DNA of 64,000 nt from Argopecten irradians (taxonomy: Eukaryota; Mollusca; Bivalvia; Pectinida; Pectinidae). Positions 11,801 through 24,449 of this stretch are shown here, piece by piece (position 1 is the stretch's first letter; every line of letters begins with the position of its first letter). The translations under genes were made by a program, and so were the position numbers. The DNA lies in NCBI RefSeq assembly GCF_041381155.1, contig NC_091135.1:4729620-4793619 (forward strand), in the 5' to 3' direction. The notes beneath the pieces are model-generated. The model saw nothing but the letters and a program-made list of their open reading frames with translations. It made no database searches and had not been told where the DNA came from.

Positions 11801-14800
11801 ACATCGATCCGAGATGATATAACGATGACGTCATCAGTGAACGTCCGCAAGAACAGGTGAGCAGACGACAGATCAATGAACCGTGTCGATTGAGATCGAT
11901 TACCTAACATGGAATGCTTATCGATCAATGATTAAAAACAAATTAATCCTATCCACTATGGTCACATGAGGGTGTGTATTTTCGTGAATCAGAAGCAAAA
12001 ACTTACACTTTATTTGTGAACAAAATACTTGCCTTCCATTTAAATGTGAATGGAGTCAATAAAAAAAACCATTCGGTTGAACAGTATTTCGTTTAAAAGT
12101 TTAAACCTTATGTGTACAAATACCTAATATCCGAACACTTTTATTGTTACTTTTAATGATTCATTATTTTCATACTACTAATTTTATTGAAAAATAACAA
12201 TAATACGTTGGTCAAAGTGAACGATACAAAAATACTGTCCATACAGGTTTTTTAACTCCTAAGACAGAAGATCAGGGTCGACGTTTGTAAGAATAAGAAG
12301 TTGATGTTAAGAAAGATTTTCTAATGAGACATGGATGTTTTACTAAAGGTTATACATTCTGTTGTGCGAAAGAAAAATACTTCATTGAATAATTTTATAC
12401 AGAAAGAAAAAATAAATGAAAATGTCTCATAAACACAGAAAAAACCAATAATATATGTAAGTCGTATTACTGTCTGAAAGGGATCATCCTTGTTTTTTTA
12501 GGTATCTAATTTCATTCGATCGGTGTGAATTTCCAAAGAAAAAAATGAAAATGAAAAAGGAGGATCGTTTTCTTGCCAAGGTAATGTTATATAGCACATA
12601 GATATCAATTTTTGTCACTGTCCCTATATCACCCGAGAAATATTGTCGATGAATTTGAGCATCCATGTGTCGACTTATGTGATTCAGCATTTCTTATAGC
12701 AGCTAATTATTACAAAAATCCTACAAAAGGCTGTTGAACCGCACTTATAGAAATAAAAAATGCAATATGAAACGTCAAAGGGTGTGGAAATGTGAGAATA
12801 ACTGTACTGAAAGATCTAAGTTTATACGAGAATTAAAATTTGGGCAAAAATGAATTATGAAACGTCAACGGATATAAAAATGTGAGAATTCTTTTACTCA
12901 GATATCATTTGACACGATTTTTTTGAAAGAGTAAAAACATGATAAGTATTGGTAGACGCATTTTTAGTCGTGGCTGCCTAAGAACTTGTCTGGCGGTCAC
13001 CACCTTGTTCTAAAAGGCCGCCATATTTAGTGGCGGCAGACCAAAATAGCGGCAGACCAAAATAGCAAGGGCGTGACTATTACATAGGATATGTTAACTT
13101 GTAACAAAAGGCTTCCATAAATGTTAAAAAAAACGTTTGTCAAAACCTTTAAGATTGTTTTTTATCACATATAATAGACAAAGACTACATATGTATGTTG
13201 GAAGGAGACAGGTTTAAGGCTTCTATGTAACATTATTGTCGTGATCTTATATTTATCGAATATTTCAAAAGGAAGAGTCTAGGAAAACAGCAAAGAAATG
13301 GGGTTTTTTTCTTTTGTCTTACTTAGGTTATGCAATGCATGGCGCTAAAATTCACCTTGAGATTTCTTGTTACAAACATAATAGCAAAATAAACTGATCA
13401 TACAACACTTCAGGCCGATGTTGGCTTTCATGATCAACTTTTATTTAATAAGTTTCCATGGATCTATTTATATCTCGTCGTTTTCTCATTTTATGGCAAC
13501 AGTGGATCATTGATGAACATATAGAAGTTTTATCGGTATACATTAAAGAAACATATATGGACATTTATTATTATAACAAGTGTTGAAATAAGTCATCCAT
13601 CATTTAACATATGAACATATCCGGAACAAGTATTTCGTACGTAGTTATATATATTATCGTTGTATTATGCGATTTTCACCAACAACAAACTGTTCAAATG
13701 ATCGAATACGTAATAGCCTCTTGCATTGCCAAACAACAGCGGAATTGAATGTAATCATCATTTTTTATATAAAGATAAATGCGTTTAATTGATAATAGGT
13801 ACATATCGATTGGTTCGAGAGAGGACCAATTAGGGGTAAGTACTCAGTATGTTCCATACTGTATAATAGTATAGAATATCGTATAGTATAGCGCAAGAGA
13901 AAATAGCACTCTCCATAATGTATAATAGAATGAATATCACATATATCATATGCCTTTATATAACTTAAAATGGTTGAACAATACGCGAGCATATTGTAAT
14001 TAAAATACACATATGAGCTGGTCATTTACACTCTATGTTAATCTCACCTTATATGATACGCATTTGTTACAATAATATCTAAAAGAATAAAATGAATATC
14101 GTAAGTACTGGAACGTCTGTCGGAAACTTTTGTGATCGTTCTTAATATTCAAATGAAGCGCCCATCATATCGAAACAAGGAAAATAAAACATGCACACTT
14201 GTCAGCAGGAACACAAGCGACACTTGTGTAGTAGTGTAGACACAGGCGGAAGTGAGTAACGCCCATACTCCAGCTCTGAATCAAGTCGAGGATTTGAGAT
14301 CTGTCAGCTTGACGATTGCTGTTATATAAATTATTCTTGTTAAGCTGTTATAAAAACTAAAACAAATCTTCTTTTATAAACATGTGCTTGAAAACATGTA
14401 AGAAAACATAAAAAGAGCATCTATAATATGTATTAAAAGCAGTTCTTGAAATATTTATCTGAATTGTATAAGTTTACATTGACTCATTTTAAAGTTGAAG
14501 GGGCATTCGAAATCAGACCACAATGTGGTGTCACCATACACTCTTAATGTGCATTATACTACGACTTAGCACATAGTACAATGTCCTAGCTATCACCATC
14601 GTTCATCAGACCTGGACCAGGATATTTTACCAAGAAAATTTAATAATATGGTACGTATAATTTTTTTTCTTTGTTTATCATTTTCTAGTTAGATCTTATT
14701 GAGTCTGGTAAAAGAATTGCTCTGATATACAGCTGTTTCCTGATATTTTGTTTTGTTATAAATAGACAATAAAGTTATCTACATCTGTCTCAATAACTAC

Positions 14801-16248
14801 GACATTTTGTAATGACTTTTAGAAGGCAAGAGAGAAAGTAGATTGTGTGATTTTACATACATATTCTTCTAAATTCAGGTTTGCTAAATCTTGAAATTAA
14901 ATAAAATCTACACAAAAATAACATTAGTATTTTATCGCGACGGCAATTTAAATGGAAGAAACAGATTAAGGAAGTTTTATTAAAGTACTCACATGATATA
15001 ACTTACAAGAAAGTGTCATAAAAAGGCTGACAATGGATGACAGTTAACTTATCTGAAGCACAATGACAGATAGCAAACTGTTTTAAACACCAGATTGAGA
15101 CATTCTGACAGATAGATGTCTAGTGTTATCCGTGTTTCTTCTTAACTAGGAACCATGCTATTCTGACATTCTGGTGTACCCTGCGTTAACATGCATAAGT
15201 GAAGTTATTTTTTTTTCAATAGCTCTTTAAAAGATATATACATGTTTTAAAAATATATCATCGTAATCCACCACAATCAAGAGGGACAATGAGAACACAT
15301 GGCGAAAATAAATGTTTTATAAACATGATAGGTGTGCTGAAAAGGTACTGCTGAGTATATATGTGCATTTGAAGGCGGTTTCATCGTACTGCGCAATATC
15401 TTTAATGCGTAGGCACGCTTATACAATGTAGGTGCTTGGCGGTTATCAATTTGATTAAATTGACAGTCAATACCATCTAATCAACGTTATACTCCAGACG
15501 TAAATTGGATCGGTCTTAGGAACGTTTACAGGGTGCGTGTTAAGATGACATATATTCATCATAACATAAAATGAAAATGAAATGTCAATAATCCTTATAT
15601 TTAAGCGGTCATTGATCTGTTTAATTTCAACAATTATTTTATGTCGTCAAGTAAAATCCAGTGGTGTATCATGTTCGCTTAGTGCATTTGAGTGCGTTCA
15701 CATTCTAATGACATGGTGATATGAAAATGAATGTATTTCATAAAATGACAAATTAAAAAATAATGCTATGTGGAATTACTTTCGAAAAGTAGTTCAGTAG
15801 ACCACACACTTCATTACTTTTTTTCTTCAGTTCAGTAACCAAGATTTTGTGTGTACATGAATTATTCTTTTTAAGTTAAAACAAAAATCAATATTACTTT
15901 AACAAGTACGTTAGGCCAGTTATAAAGACACGGTCAGACGCTTATTAACCATCGTTATATTTCTGGAAATCCCAAATACGCTAGGTGTAAAGATGAGGTA
16001 GGGAGAAGGGGAGCTGTCTTTCTGTCAATAAAGATCCAACACCGATGACGAATGATATTGATCTGTATCAAAAATAAGCGCAGGCTAACCAGTACTTTTC
16101 TTCATTTACAAAAGCTACTTACTTTACACTATTACCATTATTTTACTTCAAGAAAGAGATATTAGGTGATGCATAATTCAATAGATAGATATAATTCCAC
16201 AATATAATATCAATGAGAAATTATCAATAAACTTGATATGTACTTTAA
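8833..16248. other. Gene-poor stretch
   Basis: No gene is supported in these 7.4 kb. A repeat fragment at about 9525-9570 is the inverse of part of the repeat at 25280-25674 (GGTAGAGCGTTAGAATTGTA and its complement). A loose direct repeat at 12761-12815 and 12849-12903 shares ATGAAACGTCAA and ATGTGAGAAT. A poly-T run lies near 10571-10595. The open frames here are short and show no protein family pattern. Confidence 0.5.
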
Positions 16249-16584
16249 AGATGTTCCACCACTGACAAATGGTATTTTTTCACAATCAAAAACAGGAGCA
16301 GACGATTTAGTACTTTTCATCAGTTACACCATTACCACCATTGAAAAGTTTGAGCTTCTCATTTCAACTAAGTTAAAATTACAAAAAATAATTAATTGCA
16401 TCCCGAAAAAAATCCGTAGCACTATATCCTATATGGAATGAAGTACTGATTGCGCATGGACCCATGGCAAAATAAATTATTTTACACATTTTTTGTGTTA
16501 ATAAGACATATATATACACGATTAAACACCAATTATTGTTCAAGTGATGGGCATCATTTATGCTCTGTCGGTGGTGGAGCATCT
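16249..16584 (+). mobile_element. TTAA-flanked MITE, family A copy 1
   Basis: Ends read AGATGTTCCACC on the left and GGTGGAGCATCT on the right, and each is flanked by TTAA (16245-16248 and 16585-16588). The same element occurs at 36095-36450 and, reversed, at 50286-50637. A TTAA target duplication is typical of piggyBac-like elements. The copy has no coding capacity of its own. Confidence 0.85.
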
Positions 16585-16849
16585 TTAAATGCATATCATA
16601 TATCAATCTTATGTTCAAAAGTAATATATTGGTTTCCCCTACAAATGTATTCACGAAAAGGCTTCGTACGTCATCTAAAAAATAGAAAAATCGCATATTT
16701 GTGTAGGTTGTTTTTCCAAACGTGTTGTATTTCATCAAAGAAATTACATATACATTATTCTTATCTTTGTCATCAATCTCTACTTTCTACATTTGCTTTG
16801 TTTCACATTATCCCCATCTTCTATATTCAATTGGGTTACTATCATTGTC

Positions 16850-17093
16850 GTTATATCACCCCTGTACTACGTCAAAGCAAAATTGAAGGCAGTTCAGAAA
16901 GAAAACTCTGACCAATCACAGGCCTCCATATTTATAGAGGTCGTATTTTTAGAGGTCGTCACTCAACGTCGAATAACCATTCAATGTACCGCCATCAAAG
17001 AACCTAACTACCTGTTTTATACAGGACCTTCAGTTTAACCATGACATTGCCCCAGGGGTGGATATAACTAAAGTGAAGTATCGAGGATGTGTT
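16850..17093 (+). repeat. Decayed copy of the 19953 foldback MITE
   Basis: Shared blocks with the element at 19953-20269 include CACCCCTG, AAATTGAAGGCAG, GACCAATCACAG and GTATCGAGGATG at the right end. The arms no longer pair well, so this copy is older than the one at 19953. Confidence 0.65.
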
Positions 17094-17510
17094 ATTTCAA
17101 GTCAAAGGTGAAGTTGAGTAATTAATTAAAACGGCGACATTATTTTTTGATAGAAAAACTAATCTCGCATGTGATTAAAATTGATATATTGGTAGTTGTT
17201 TCGCCACAATTAAAATTGTTGAAAATATTTATTTTAATTACCATGGTCATCTACAATGACGGTTATTCCCGCTAGCCAATTAAAGATCTATAAGACAGTG
17301 TTCACAAATTTAATGATCATAAAGTTGTACCGATTCCATTGCTAAAATGTCATATCTATTAAAGAAGACCAAAACGTCAGTTATAGTTTTCTGAGTTTTC
17401 TGATTAGCGAGTATAAACATGGAATTGTTATATCGGTTTTGATAATTAAAATGAAATTATTTCCCCATATGTTATTCAATATGTTACATCATTGAAACCT
17501 TATTCCAATT

Positions 17511-17637
17511 AGGATGGCTGAAGTTGGTTGCGAGTTCCTAGTTCCTAGTTCCGTTTAAGTTAAACGGAACTCGGGTCTGGTTCCTAGTTCCGTTTTTAAA
17601 CGGAACTTAGGAACTCGCAACCAACTTCAGCCCTCCT
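17511..17637. repeat. Palindromic MITE upstream of the LRR gene
   Basis: The left arm AGGATGGCTGAAGTTGGTTG pairs with the right arm CAACCAACTTCAGCCCTCCT. Inside, GTTCCTAGTTCCGTTT and AAACGGAACT are repeated and inverted. The whole element can fold into one long hairpin. It lies about 130 bp upstream of the acceptor for the LRR coding exon. Confidence 0.85.
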
Positions 17638-17791
17638 TAAAATTATAGTTTTTATTTCTTTCAATTTTGTATCTCTGTTCAATCATGGTTTAGTACCCTC
17701 AACTGTTTAAATATCAACTACAGGTACAAAAATGGTTCAGCACTGAAATTGGCTATTTTGATTTTTTCAGGAGAACACCACTTGGATCAAG

Positions 17792-18874
17792 ATGCCATAT
17801 CGAATTAAGACAGTAGTATTTTGTTGTTTGTTGCTATGTTGCTATGGCAACGCATGGCCAGACACGTGCTTTATCGGATGTGAATGTTCAGGAACGACCA
17901 TAGAATGCCGCGGTCTGCAGCGAGAATATTTCCCTGAAAATTTTAATCAAGGAACGGAAGTGCTGCGTATTAAGGATTCCAGGATATCGTACATTCAAAG
18001 AAATGCTTTAGCAAAAATGCGACGTCTTCAGGTTTTAGAGATTTCGTCTTCTGAAATAAAATATATTCAGACTTGTGCGTTTGCAGGAATTTCAAACTTC
18101 ACTGCTTTCATATTTTCCAGGAATAACATCACAACTATTGTTCAGAACGCATTTGCCGTCGTTGAAAATGTAAACGAGGTCGTATTTGAGGATTCCTTGA
18201 TAAAGACAGTATCTACAAGAGCCTTCACAAAAGTTCGTAATGTCACCACTTTCCGCCTATCCAATCTCACTGTCAATAGTCTTCAGCGGGAAGCCATCGA
18301 TGATGTTGGTGAAATAGTGGATTTCCAGGTCGTTTCTAACAGATTTAAATATGTCGGCCAATCACCATTTAGCAATATGTTGAACGTAACACTGAACATA
18401 AGCAGCAATGTTTTCCCTAGTCACTGTGGTGTTGGTGATATATTTTCCGAGAACGTTCAACAAGAAAGCGTTATCATTCACTTTCGAAACAACGTTATCA
18501 AGTCATGCGCCTGTAACATGAGTCTTCTAAGAGTGCAGGTAGAATCCGTTGTCGACCAAAATACATGTTCAGGGCCACCGGGAGTGGAAGGAACTGTTTT
18601 CAGTGGACTTAGCGAGACGCAGTTTTGTCGAGATTCACGAGAAAATGGAGTAACACCTCTTTGGTGTCCGGTTACGCGTCAGATGCCTTTACGTCACAAT
18701 TGTCATGCATTCGGATCCCCTCTTATTCCACAGATGGAGGTTGAAGATCCGAATGTATCTGAAACGGTAGAAGACGATAATAATGGGGCTCAGCACCTCC
18801 GGTTTAACCTGTATATGTTTTCAAATTACATTTATATTTTCTTGCTATATGCTCTAGTATCCTTCCTTCAGTAA
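17792..18874 (+). CDS. Leucine-rich-repeat surface protein, probably GPI-anchored
   Basis: A 360-residue protein lies in one uninterrupted exon. A splice acceptor (ATTTTTTCAG, ending 17770) lies 21 bp before the ATG, so a non-coding 5' exon is likely upstream. Residues 1-21 form a signal peptide ending GNA. A cysteine N-cap follows (CFIGCECSGTTIEC, about 26-39). Then come about six degenerate LRRs with the pattern LxxLxxL...I..I...AF (for example IKYIQTCAFAGISNFTAF and ITTIVQNAFAVVENV). A C-cap has cysteines in CACNMSLLRV, NTCSGP and TQFC (about 240-279). The last 20 or so residues are hydrophobic and end the protein without a cytoplasmic tail, after a small-residue stretch DDNNGAQ, which suits a GPI signal; a short membrane anchor is the alternative. 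The family is clear, but ligand and role are unknown. Many such LRR proteins in molluscs act in recognition or adhesion, which is inference here. Confidence 0.85.
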   Translation: MPYRIKTVVFCCLLLCCYGNAWPDTCFIGCECSGTTIECRGLQREYFPENFNQGTEVLRIKDSRISYIQRNALAKMRRLQVLEISSSEIKYIQTCAFAGISNFTAFIFSRNNITTIVQNAFAVVENVNEVVFEDSLIKTVSTRAFTKVRNVTTFRLSNLTVNSLQREAIDDVGEIVDFQVVSNRFKYVGQSPFSNMLNVTLNISSNVFPSHCGVGDIFSENVQQESVIIHFRNNVIKSCACNMSLLRVQVESVVDQNTCSGPPGVEGTVFSGLSETQFCRDSRENGVTPLWCPVTRQMPLRHNCHAFGSPLIPQMEVEDPNVSETVEDDNNGAQHLRFNLYMFSNYIYIFLLYALVSFLQ

Positions 18875-19952
18875 GGCAAAGCATTTATATACGGATTCGG
18901 ATTATTCCATTCTTACACAGAGGTGCCAATAATTTTATTTTGGAAAATCAAACTGAATCTTGATTGTTATGATTTTACATAAGGTCATGTAACTGTTTCA
19001 TTTTTGACGGATGGGTTCTCTTTGGGTTAATGCTTTTAATTTTCTAAGATTACAGGTATCGTTATTTTCACGATCTAATATTTCTACGTATTTATTTTCT
19101 TCTATTCGCAATATCATATTACCGTACCTATTTGTAGGGTACCCTAAAACTCCAATGATGTTGTTGTTGTTGCTATCTTCAATAAATGTAGATTATATAT
19201 TTTTGGTTGTTTTTCACCATAATGAACTTCTTCCATGTTTGATGACAAAGAAATCTATTTTGACATTTTCATTTCAGATAAAATCCTCACAAAATTAATT
19301 AACTGCTATTATATAATTTTCTTTTTGAGATAAATACACTCTGTTTCGCCATACGAAACCTAATCGACAGACCTTGGTTGTACATTTTTTAATAGCTCTA
19401 CCGGAAAAAAAACTACTACGCAATAACGCGTTTGGAACGTATTGATTTGTATATATTGTAAAAATTCTACCTATATATTGCTTTACTGTATCCGTACAAA
19501 TATTCGTGAAAATGTTTTTTTTAATTTAAATAGTTAACAGTTCGGTAACTGCAAGATTGATTTTCTGTTGTGATAGCATGAATTACGATTTTGGTCTCAC
19601 ACGCGGGGAATTGGCCTGACCACTCACATGTAATTCCCTTTATTTAAAGGTTGAGAACAATTAACTTTTTCGTAATGAAAATCAATCTGTGGACCAACAA
19701 AATTACTTTTATATATAGATTTTACATACAACTTATAGGAACATTGGCGAGGAATGAAATTTGCAATGTTATAACTACGAATTCGCTGTAAACAGGTTCG
19801 TTATATGAAGGTGCACTGCTATATAGTTACACAAGTAGTATTGTTCTTTTTATCAATTATCATTTACTTTGCAACAACTTGTAACATAATATTCTCTGTA
19901 TTATCATTGATATCTTCTCAAAAGAAAACGTTTAGTTTGGTATAACTTTTAC
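18875..19952. other. Downstream flank of the LRR gene
   Basis: This should hold the 3' UTR of the LRR gene. It is AT-rich and no single poly(A) signal could be chosen. The 95-residue open frame at 19011-19298 is low-complexity and resembles nothing I know. No repeat was recognised. Confidence 0.35.
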
Positions 19953-20269
19953 CATCCTCGATACTCCAGGGGTTCCGATCACTTACGATCTCTACACCCC
20001 TGGACTATCTCATAGTGAAATTGAAGGCAGCTCAGCTGAAAATATTTGACCAATCACAGACCAGCAAAGATTTCCTTTGAAGACTACAGAGAGAGCAGCG
20101 CCCAACTTCAAAGCCACATAGTCAACCACAGTGTACCGTTATACGGCTCTTTTGATGTACATCAAAGGACTAAATTACCTGTGCTGTTCTGTTGCCTTCA
20201 ATTTCACTATGAGATAGTCCAGGGGTGTAGAGATCGTAAGTGATCGGAACCCCTGGAGTATCGAGGATG
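19953..20269. mobile_element. Foldback MITE with ~78-bp terminal arms
   Basis: The left arm begins CATCCTCGATACTCCAGGGG and runs through GATCACTTACGATCTCTACA to AAATTGAAGGCAGC. The right arm is an almost perfect inverse, ending CCCCTGGAGTATCGAGGATG. The near-perfect arms suggest a young insertion. A decayed relative lies at 16850-17093. Confidence 0.9.
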
Positions 20270-20789
20270 AACTTTTACTTGTCTTGTCCTTTATGCCAAT
20301 TAGTAAGTTAATAAAATCTGCCAAAAAAAGTATAACTGGCTTTGTTATTTGTAATTACTTACGATTTGCTTACATTACCTAGTGTCAACACTTATTTGGT
20401 CCCTGTTGTAACAAGCTACCAATCTTCACAATTCAATCCTACATACTGACAGCTTCAATTTGCGGTCGCCTTTTTTGACCCTATGTAAAATTCCTATCCG
20501 CGTAAATGCAATGCTTTGAAGTAAGCTCATTATATAACGAGCGGTTCAAACGCTTTTATGATCCGACAAAAGTAATCTTCATCCAACAGAAGCTCAGTGC
20601 TAATGCTCTTTATCTGCAGGCGTTCAATCTTAATATATCGCGTATCATGCAATATCGAGTAGACCATGTTTAAAAACATTTTTACAACTTTGCTATTTCA
20701 TCACAGAATCCACCCGATATCGAGGTATTACTTTCGTTTAATATTTTGCATATTTACATTACCACTGAAATATGTTTTTAATAAAGTAT

Positions 20790-21168
20790 TTGAAATCGAT
20801 TGAAATGTACTTATCGTTGTATATCCCATTTTATCGATGCGACTATTTCATCTACTGTTTTTATTTAGTCGTTTTTTTTGTAGCAACATACCGGAAGTTG
20901 CAAGAACTCAACTCTTTCCCGCCAAGTAACTGGCTGTTCCATCAAATGATATTTTTCCCTATACAAACGTATAACTTTTATTTTTATCCTTTATTGCTCA
21001 TCCCTTTTCTTTTTATAACGGGAATGACTATATAAATGTAAATATAAGCATTGGTTGTCATACTTGTTACATGCATTTGTGTGTAACAAACATTGGGTGT
21101 TCTAGCATAGCCAATGGTGCGCGTTAGCGCACCATGGTAATAGGAAAAAAATATGACAACCAATGCTT
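20790..21168. repeat. Dispersed repeat ending in a hairpin, copy 1
   Basis: The left portion (GACTATTTCATCTACTG, GGCTGTTCCATC, TTTATTTTTATC) and the terminal hairpin (AAGCATTGGTTGTCAT with ATGACAACCAATGCTT at the right end) recur at 53290-53638 in the same order. The copies have diverged outside the hairpin. No coding capacity is seen. Confidence 0.8.
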
Positions 21169-21409
21169 AAATGTGTTACTAGAGAGTAATATTTACATTT
21201 ACTTGTATTTTCTACTATATAAACTTACCAAGGCAAAGGGAAGTATATGACGGTATACCGACACCCAAAACGTGACTATTATGACGTCACTAATGTTGAC
21301 TGATCACCATCAAAATGGTTGTTCCATTTTGTGGATTAAATCGTCTTTCCTAGTCTAGCTTAAACAATGTCAATGCAGAGACCCTAAAATTAGTTGATGA
21401 AGTAAATAC

Positions 21410-21567
21410 AAGCATTAAACTATCTTCCTATGCCGCTATGGTCTATATAGATGCCAGAGCTTTGCAGACAATCATCTCATATTGCGCTAGCGCGCCTTAT
21501 AAAGATTGTCTGAAAAACACTTGCATCTATATAGACCATAGATGCCATAGGAAGATAGTTTAATGTT
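21410..21567. repeat. Palindromic MITE
   Basis: Arms read CATTAAACTATCTTCCTATG and CATAGGAAGATAGTTTAATG. The pairing continues through GGTCTATATAGATGC and its inverse to a centre with GCGCTAGCGCGCC. A half copy lies at 60455-60540. Confidence 0.9.
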
Positions 21568-21790
21568 TAAATATAACCTGAAGGCTTTTCATTGGCTAGA
21601 AATTCATTGTGACGTCATGGCCTGACATCAATAAACAATGACGTGACGTCAGGAGTCGAGGAGGTCGTGATAAAAAGTCAGCCTCCGCTGGATATTTATA
21701 ACACACTGTAACATTGAGATTCTATTCTTCAAAATGTAGGTGGTTGCAGTTATGTGATAAAACATTCTGTTCAAATTCGTCTCAATAATT
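21568..21790. other. Spacer between two palindromic elements
   Basis: It contains TGACGTCA-like words (GTGACGTCATGGCCTGAC and GACGTGACGTCAGG), as do other bivalve MITEs, and may be the remnant of a further element. No gene is seen. Confidence 0.3.
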
Positions 21791-21980
21791 TAATACGGGG
21801 GTTTCGAGATCCCAAAACGGCGAGAGTAAAGTACTGTGTACCGTCGATTAGTCTCACCTTCCGGTAATTATGACGTCGTTTTTTGTGACATCATAATCAT
21901 AATCACTCGAAGGTGGGACTAATCGACGGTAAATTGTACTTTACCCACGTCGTTTTGGGATCTCGAAACCCCCGTATTTA
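21791..21980. repeat. Palindromic MITE
   Basis: The left arm TAATACGGGGGTTTCGAGAT and the right arm ATCTCGAAACCCCCGTATTT are inverse, continuing through CCCAAAACG, AGTAAAGTAC and CCGTCGATTAGTC with their complements. The centre holds TTATGACGTCG and its loose inverse. The high arm identity suggests a young insertion. Confidence 0.9.
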
Positions 21981-23619
21981 TGGTCGCCATGACTCGCAAA
22001 AAGAAAAAACTGACAAAAAATCTCATATGAAAGGAATACTCATGTAAGAGACTATATATATAAATATCACCTTTTGATATGCTCCGCTTGAAATCATCGT
22101 CAGTGTGCTTCGGTCGGACAGCCCTACAAGCTCTGCATCAGTTTAGCTATATTTTTTTGATACAAATTATCACAGCTATTCCGTTGTCGTTTTCTATGAA
22201 ACTTTAGAGTCGACTGTCGACCACGTTTTTATTGTCGAGTTACACGATGGGCACGTGATGACGTAGGGTACGCTTACCCCTCTGTAACACATGGGTAAAT
22301 GATAATTTATTGCGATCCAAGCAAACCAAATACGTAAACTTCCATATTTTGAATATTATTATTGCATTGTTTAACGATTCTGTGTTTTGATTTCGTCTCT
22401 TTATCCATACAAGCAACGTTTGAGTAAAGGTATTCTCATAAACAATAGTTCCACGAATAATAAGATGGATTAGACCTACAGATAAAATATATAGTTAAAG
22501 AAGATAACTCACAAAAGAAAATTTTTTGAGTTTTTGAAAACTTACGAGTACATTTCTGTATTTTCTTGCGCACAACGACATGATTTTTTGTATAATTAAT
22601 TCGCGTTCGTCATGATTGATTTCTCCAATTCTGTGAACACTTTCCGAAAGACACGCAACACAATACATGTTCATTACCATAGTGAATTTTAGATGACAGT
22701 TCGCACTTATTCCCTAGAGTTTACTTTTGTTAAAGATAATTACCCAGTAAGTATTGCACGATATATCGATGATTAGATAGAAAAAGGTTCCGTGGCAGAT
22801 TTTGTCGCATCATCCTCATTATTTTGACCCTACTATAAAAATAATGATACACCGCCGAAGAGGCTGTGTTAGTTGGGATTTATTTTGCCGATTGCGTCAT
22901 GTTTCATAGATATGTATGTCTTTTTATCTGATGAATAAATAAAAATATACATGTATATTTATACGAAGAAATAGAAAAAATGGTCTTAAAATATTATTGT
23001 TATTTTAAGAAATATCATATGAACATAAATGAGACTACCCCTGACTTTGTAGTGCAGATGATGAATGCTTCCGATTCTAAAATTGATTAAGCTGAAGGAA
23101 TATCAAAAGTGCCGTGTTGATATTTTAATTAGCACACAGTCAGATAAGTCGAAGACCACATTTTTAATTATCTTAATATATACGTATCAGGTGTCTTAAT
23201 TATCGACATCTGTCAATAAAAAATTGTAACTAGTATTCAGACGAACCCCGGCTAGCAGCATCTGATTAAAATTACACTATGAAACGTCTGGACCTAGTCA
23301 CAAATTACATTAGGGTTTTTCAATTTTATTAAATATATTCTATTTTTTTTCTTTTTAATTCTGAATCCCCCCTTTACATATAGAAAGTGTAAGCCACTAT
23401 TAATGCTGCTGCAAAATATAGTATAGCAGGACGCTAATCAATGCTAGGAAGTCCATCTCAGAAAGAATTACAGCTAATGTCATTCAATGACAGTTTCCTC
23501 AGTTTGAGTGTGAAAGAAGTTAAGGACAAATGTAATATATTGGCATTGCTTGTTTCCCTTTGTAATTGTGAAACGCTTGTCCATTTTTAGTAGTATCTAA
23601 GAAAGCTCTTATTGCAGAG
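21981..23619. other. Gene-poor stretch
   Basis: AT-rich sequence. No gene, RNA or clear repeat was recognised. The open frame at 22495-22680 on the minus strand is short and without family signal. Confidence 0.4.
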
Positions 23620-23835
23620 CGTTATACACAAAACACCACTTTTATAGACTAAGGTGTGTCTTTGCCAGGAGATAGAACGCAGGCCCTTCCAACTTATAAG
23701 GTCATAAGTGAGACGGAGTCGAGTGATAAGTAAGGAGAAACGAGTATACCCCATGTTTAGTCGTTTTTAACGATCAATTAATGCGGGCTGCAGGTCAAAA
23801 TGACGCATAGCAGTGACAAACAAGTCAAAAGAAAG
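23620..23835 (+). repeat. Dispersed repeat fragment, copy 1
   Basis: Shares CACTTTTATAGACTAAGGTG, GAGAAACGA and the arrangement up to GGTCAAAATGACGCA with the copy at 25515-25674. It is non-coding. Its tail region resembles the SINE-like repeats that carry (TTTG)n. Confidence 0.6.
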
Positions 23836-24449
23836 TCAACTGTCAAAACTTGCTGTAAAGAATCTAAGGTATAAAACTACTGACTTGAATGTAAGCTGCT
23901 CTAGCACTAATCCGGAAGGGTTACAGGGGACTTGCACTAATTTTGTTTCAAATGAAAAAAACAAACGGACTGTGGCAATAGTGTAAAACTATGAGGGATT
24001 CACAATGAATGAGCCTCTAAGAAAAGCAACAGAATTATTTCGTTTTGTTAGGTGTTATTAAGTGTACTTTTGAAATGAAGTTCGACGCTAAATAAAGATG
24101 AATGGAATAAAGGAGAAAGGTTCCGTTTGGAAATTCTCAAGACGCGAAATAAAACCTACATGTAACCAACGGCCAATTTATAATGGCGCCACAAATTGTC
24201 GCGACACATTAAATTGGATATCAATTCTGCATGCAGCAGGAAAGAAGCCAAATAATCAATGAGCGGCAATGATCTTTCCTTTCTGATATATCATTACATG
24301 TAGTCTCACTTAACTTCCTGTTTTGAGTTCAGTAGACGTGTTTTGTGTATATTTGTAAGAGACATCACAGTCCCTCGCGGTCGGTTGTTTATAACCTTAA
24401 CAGTTATTGACCTACAATTGTATTGTGATAAATGACAGCACCAGATGTC

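Noticed and set aside
14210-14345. Possible 5' exon of the LRR gene
   Set aside because: A slightly higher GC content suggested an exon, but no donor could be tied to the 17771 acceptor without transcript data.
16379-16911. Open frames of 119 and 153 residues on the two strands
   Set aside because: They run over the TTAA MITE at 16249-16584 and its flank, have AT-driven composition and match no family.
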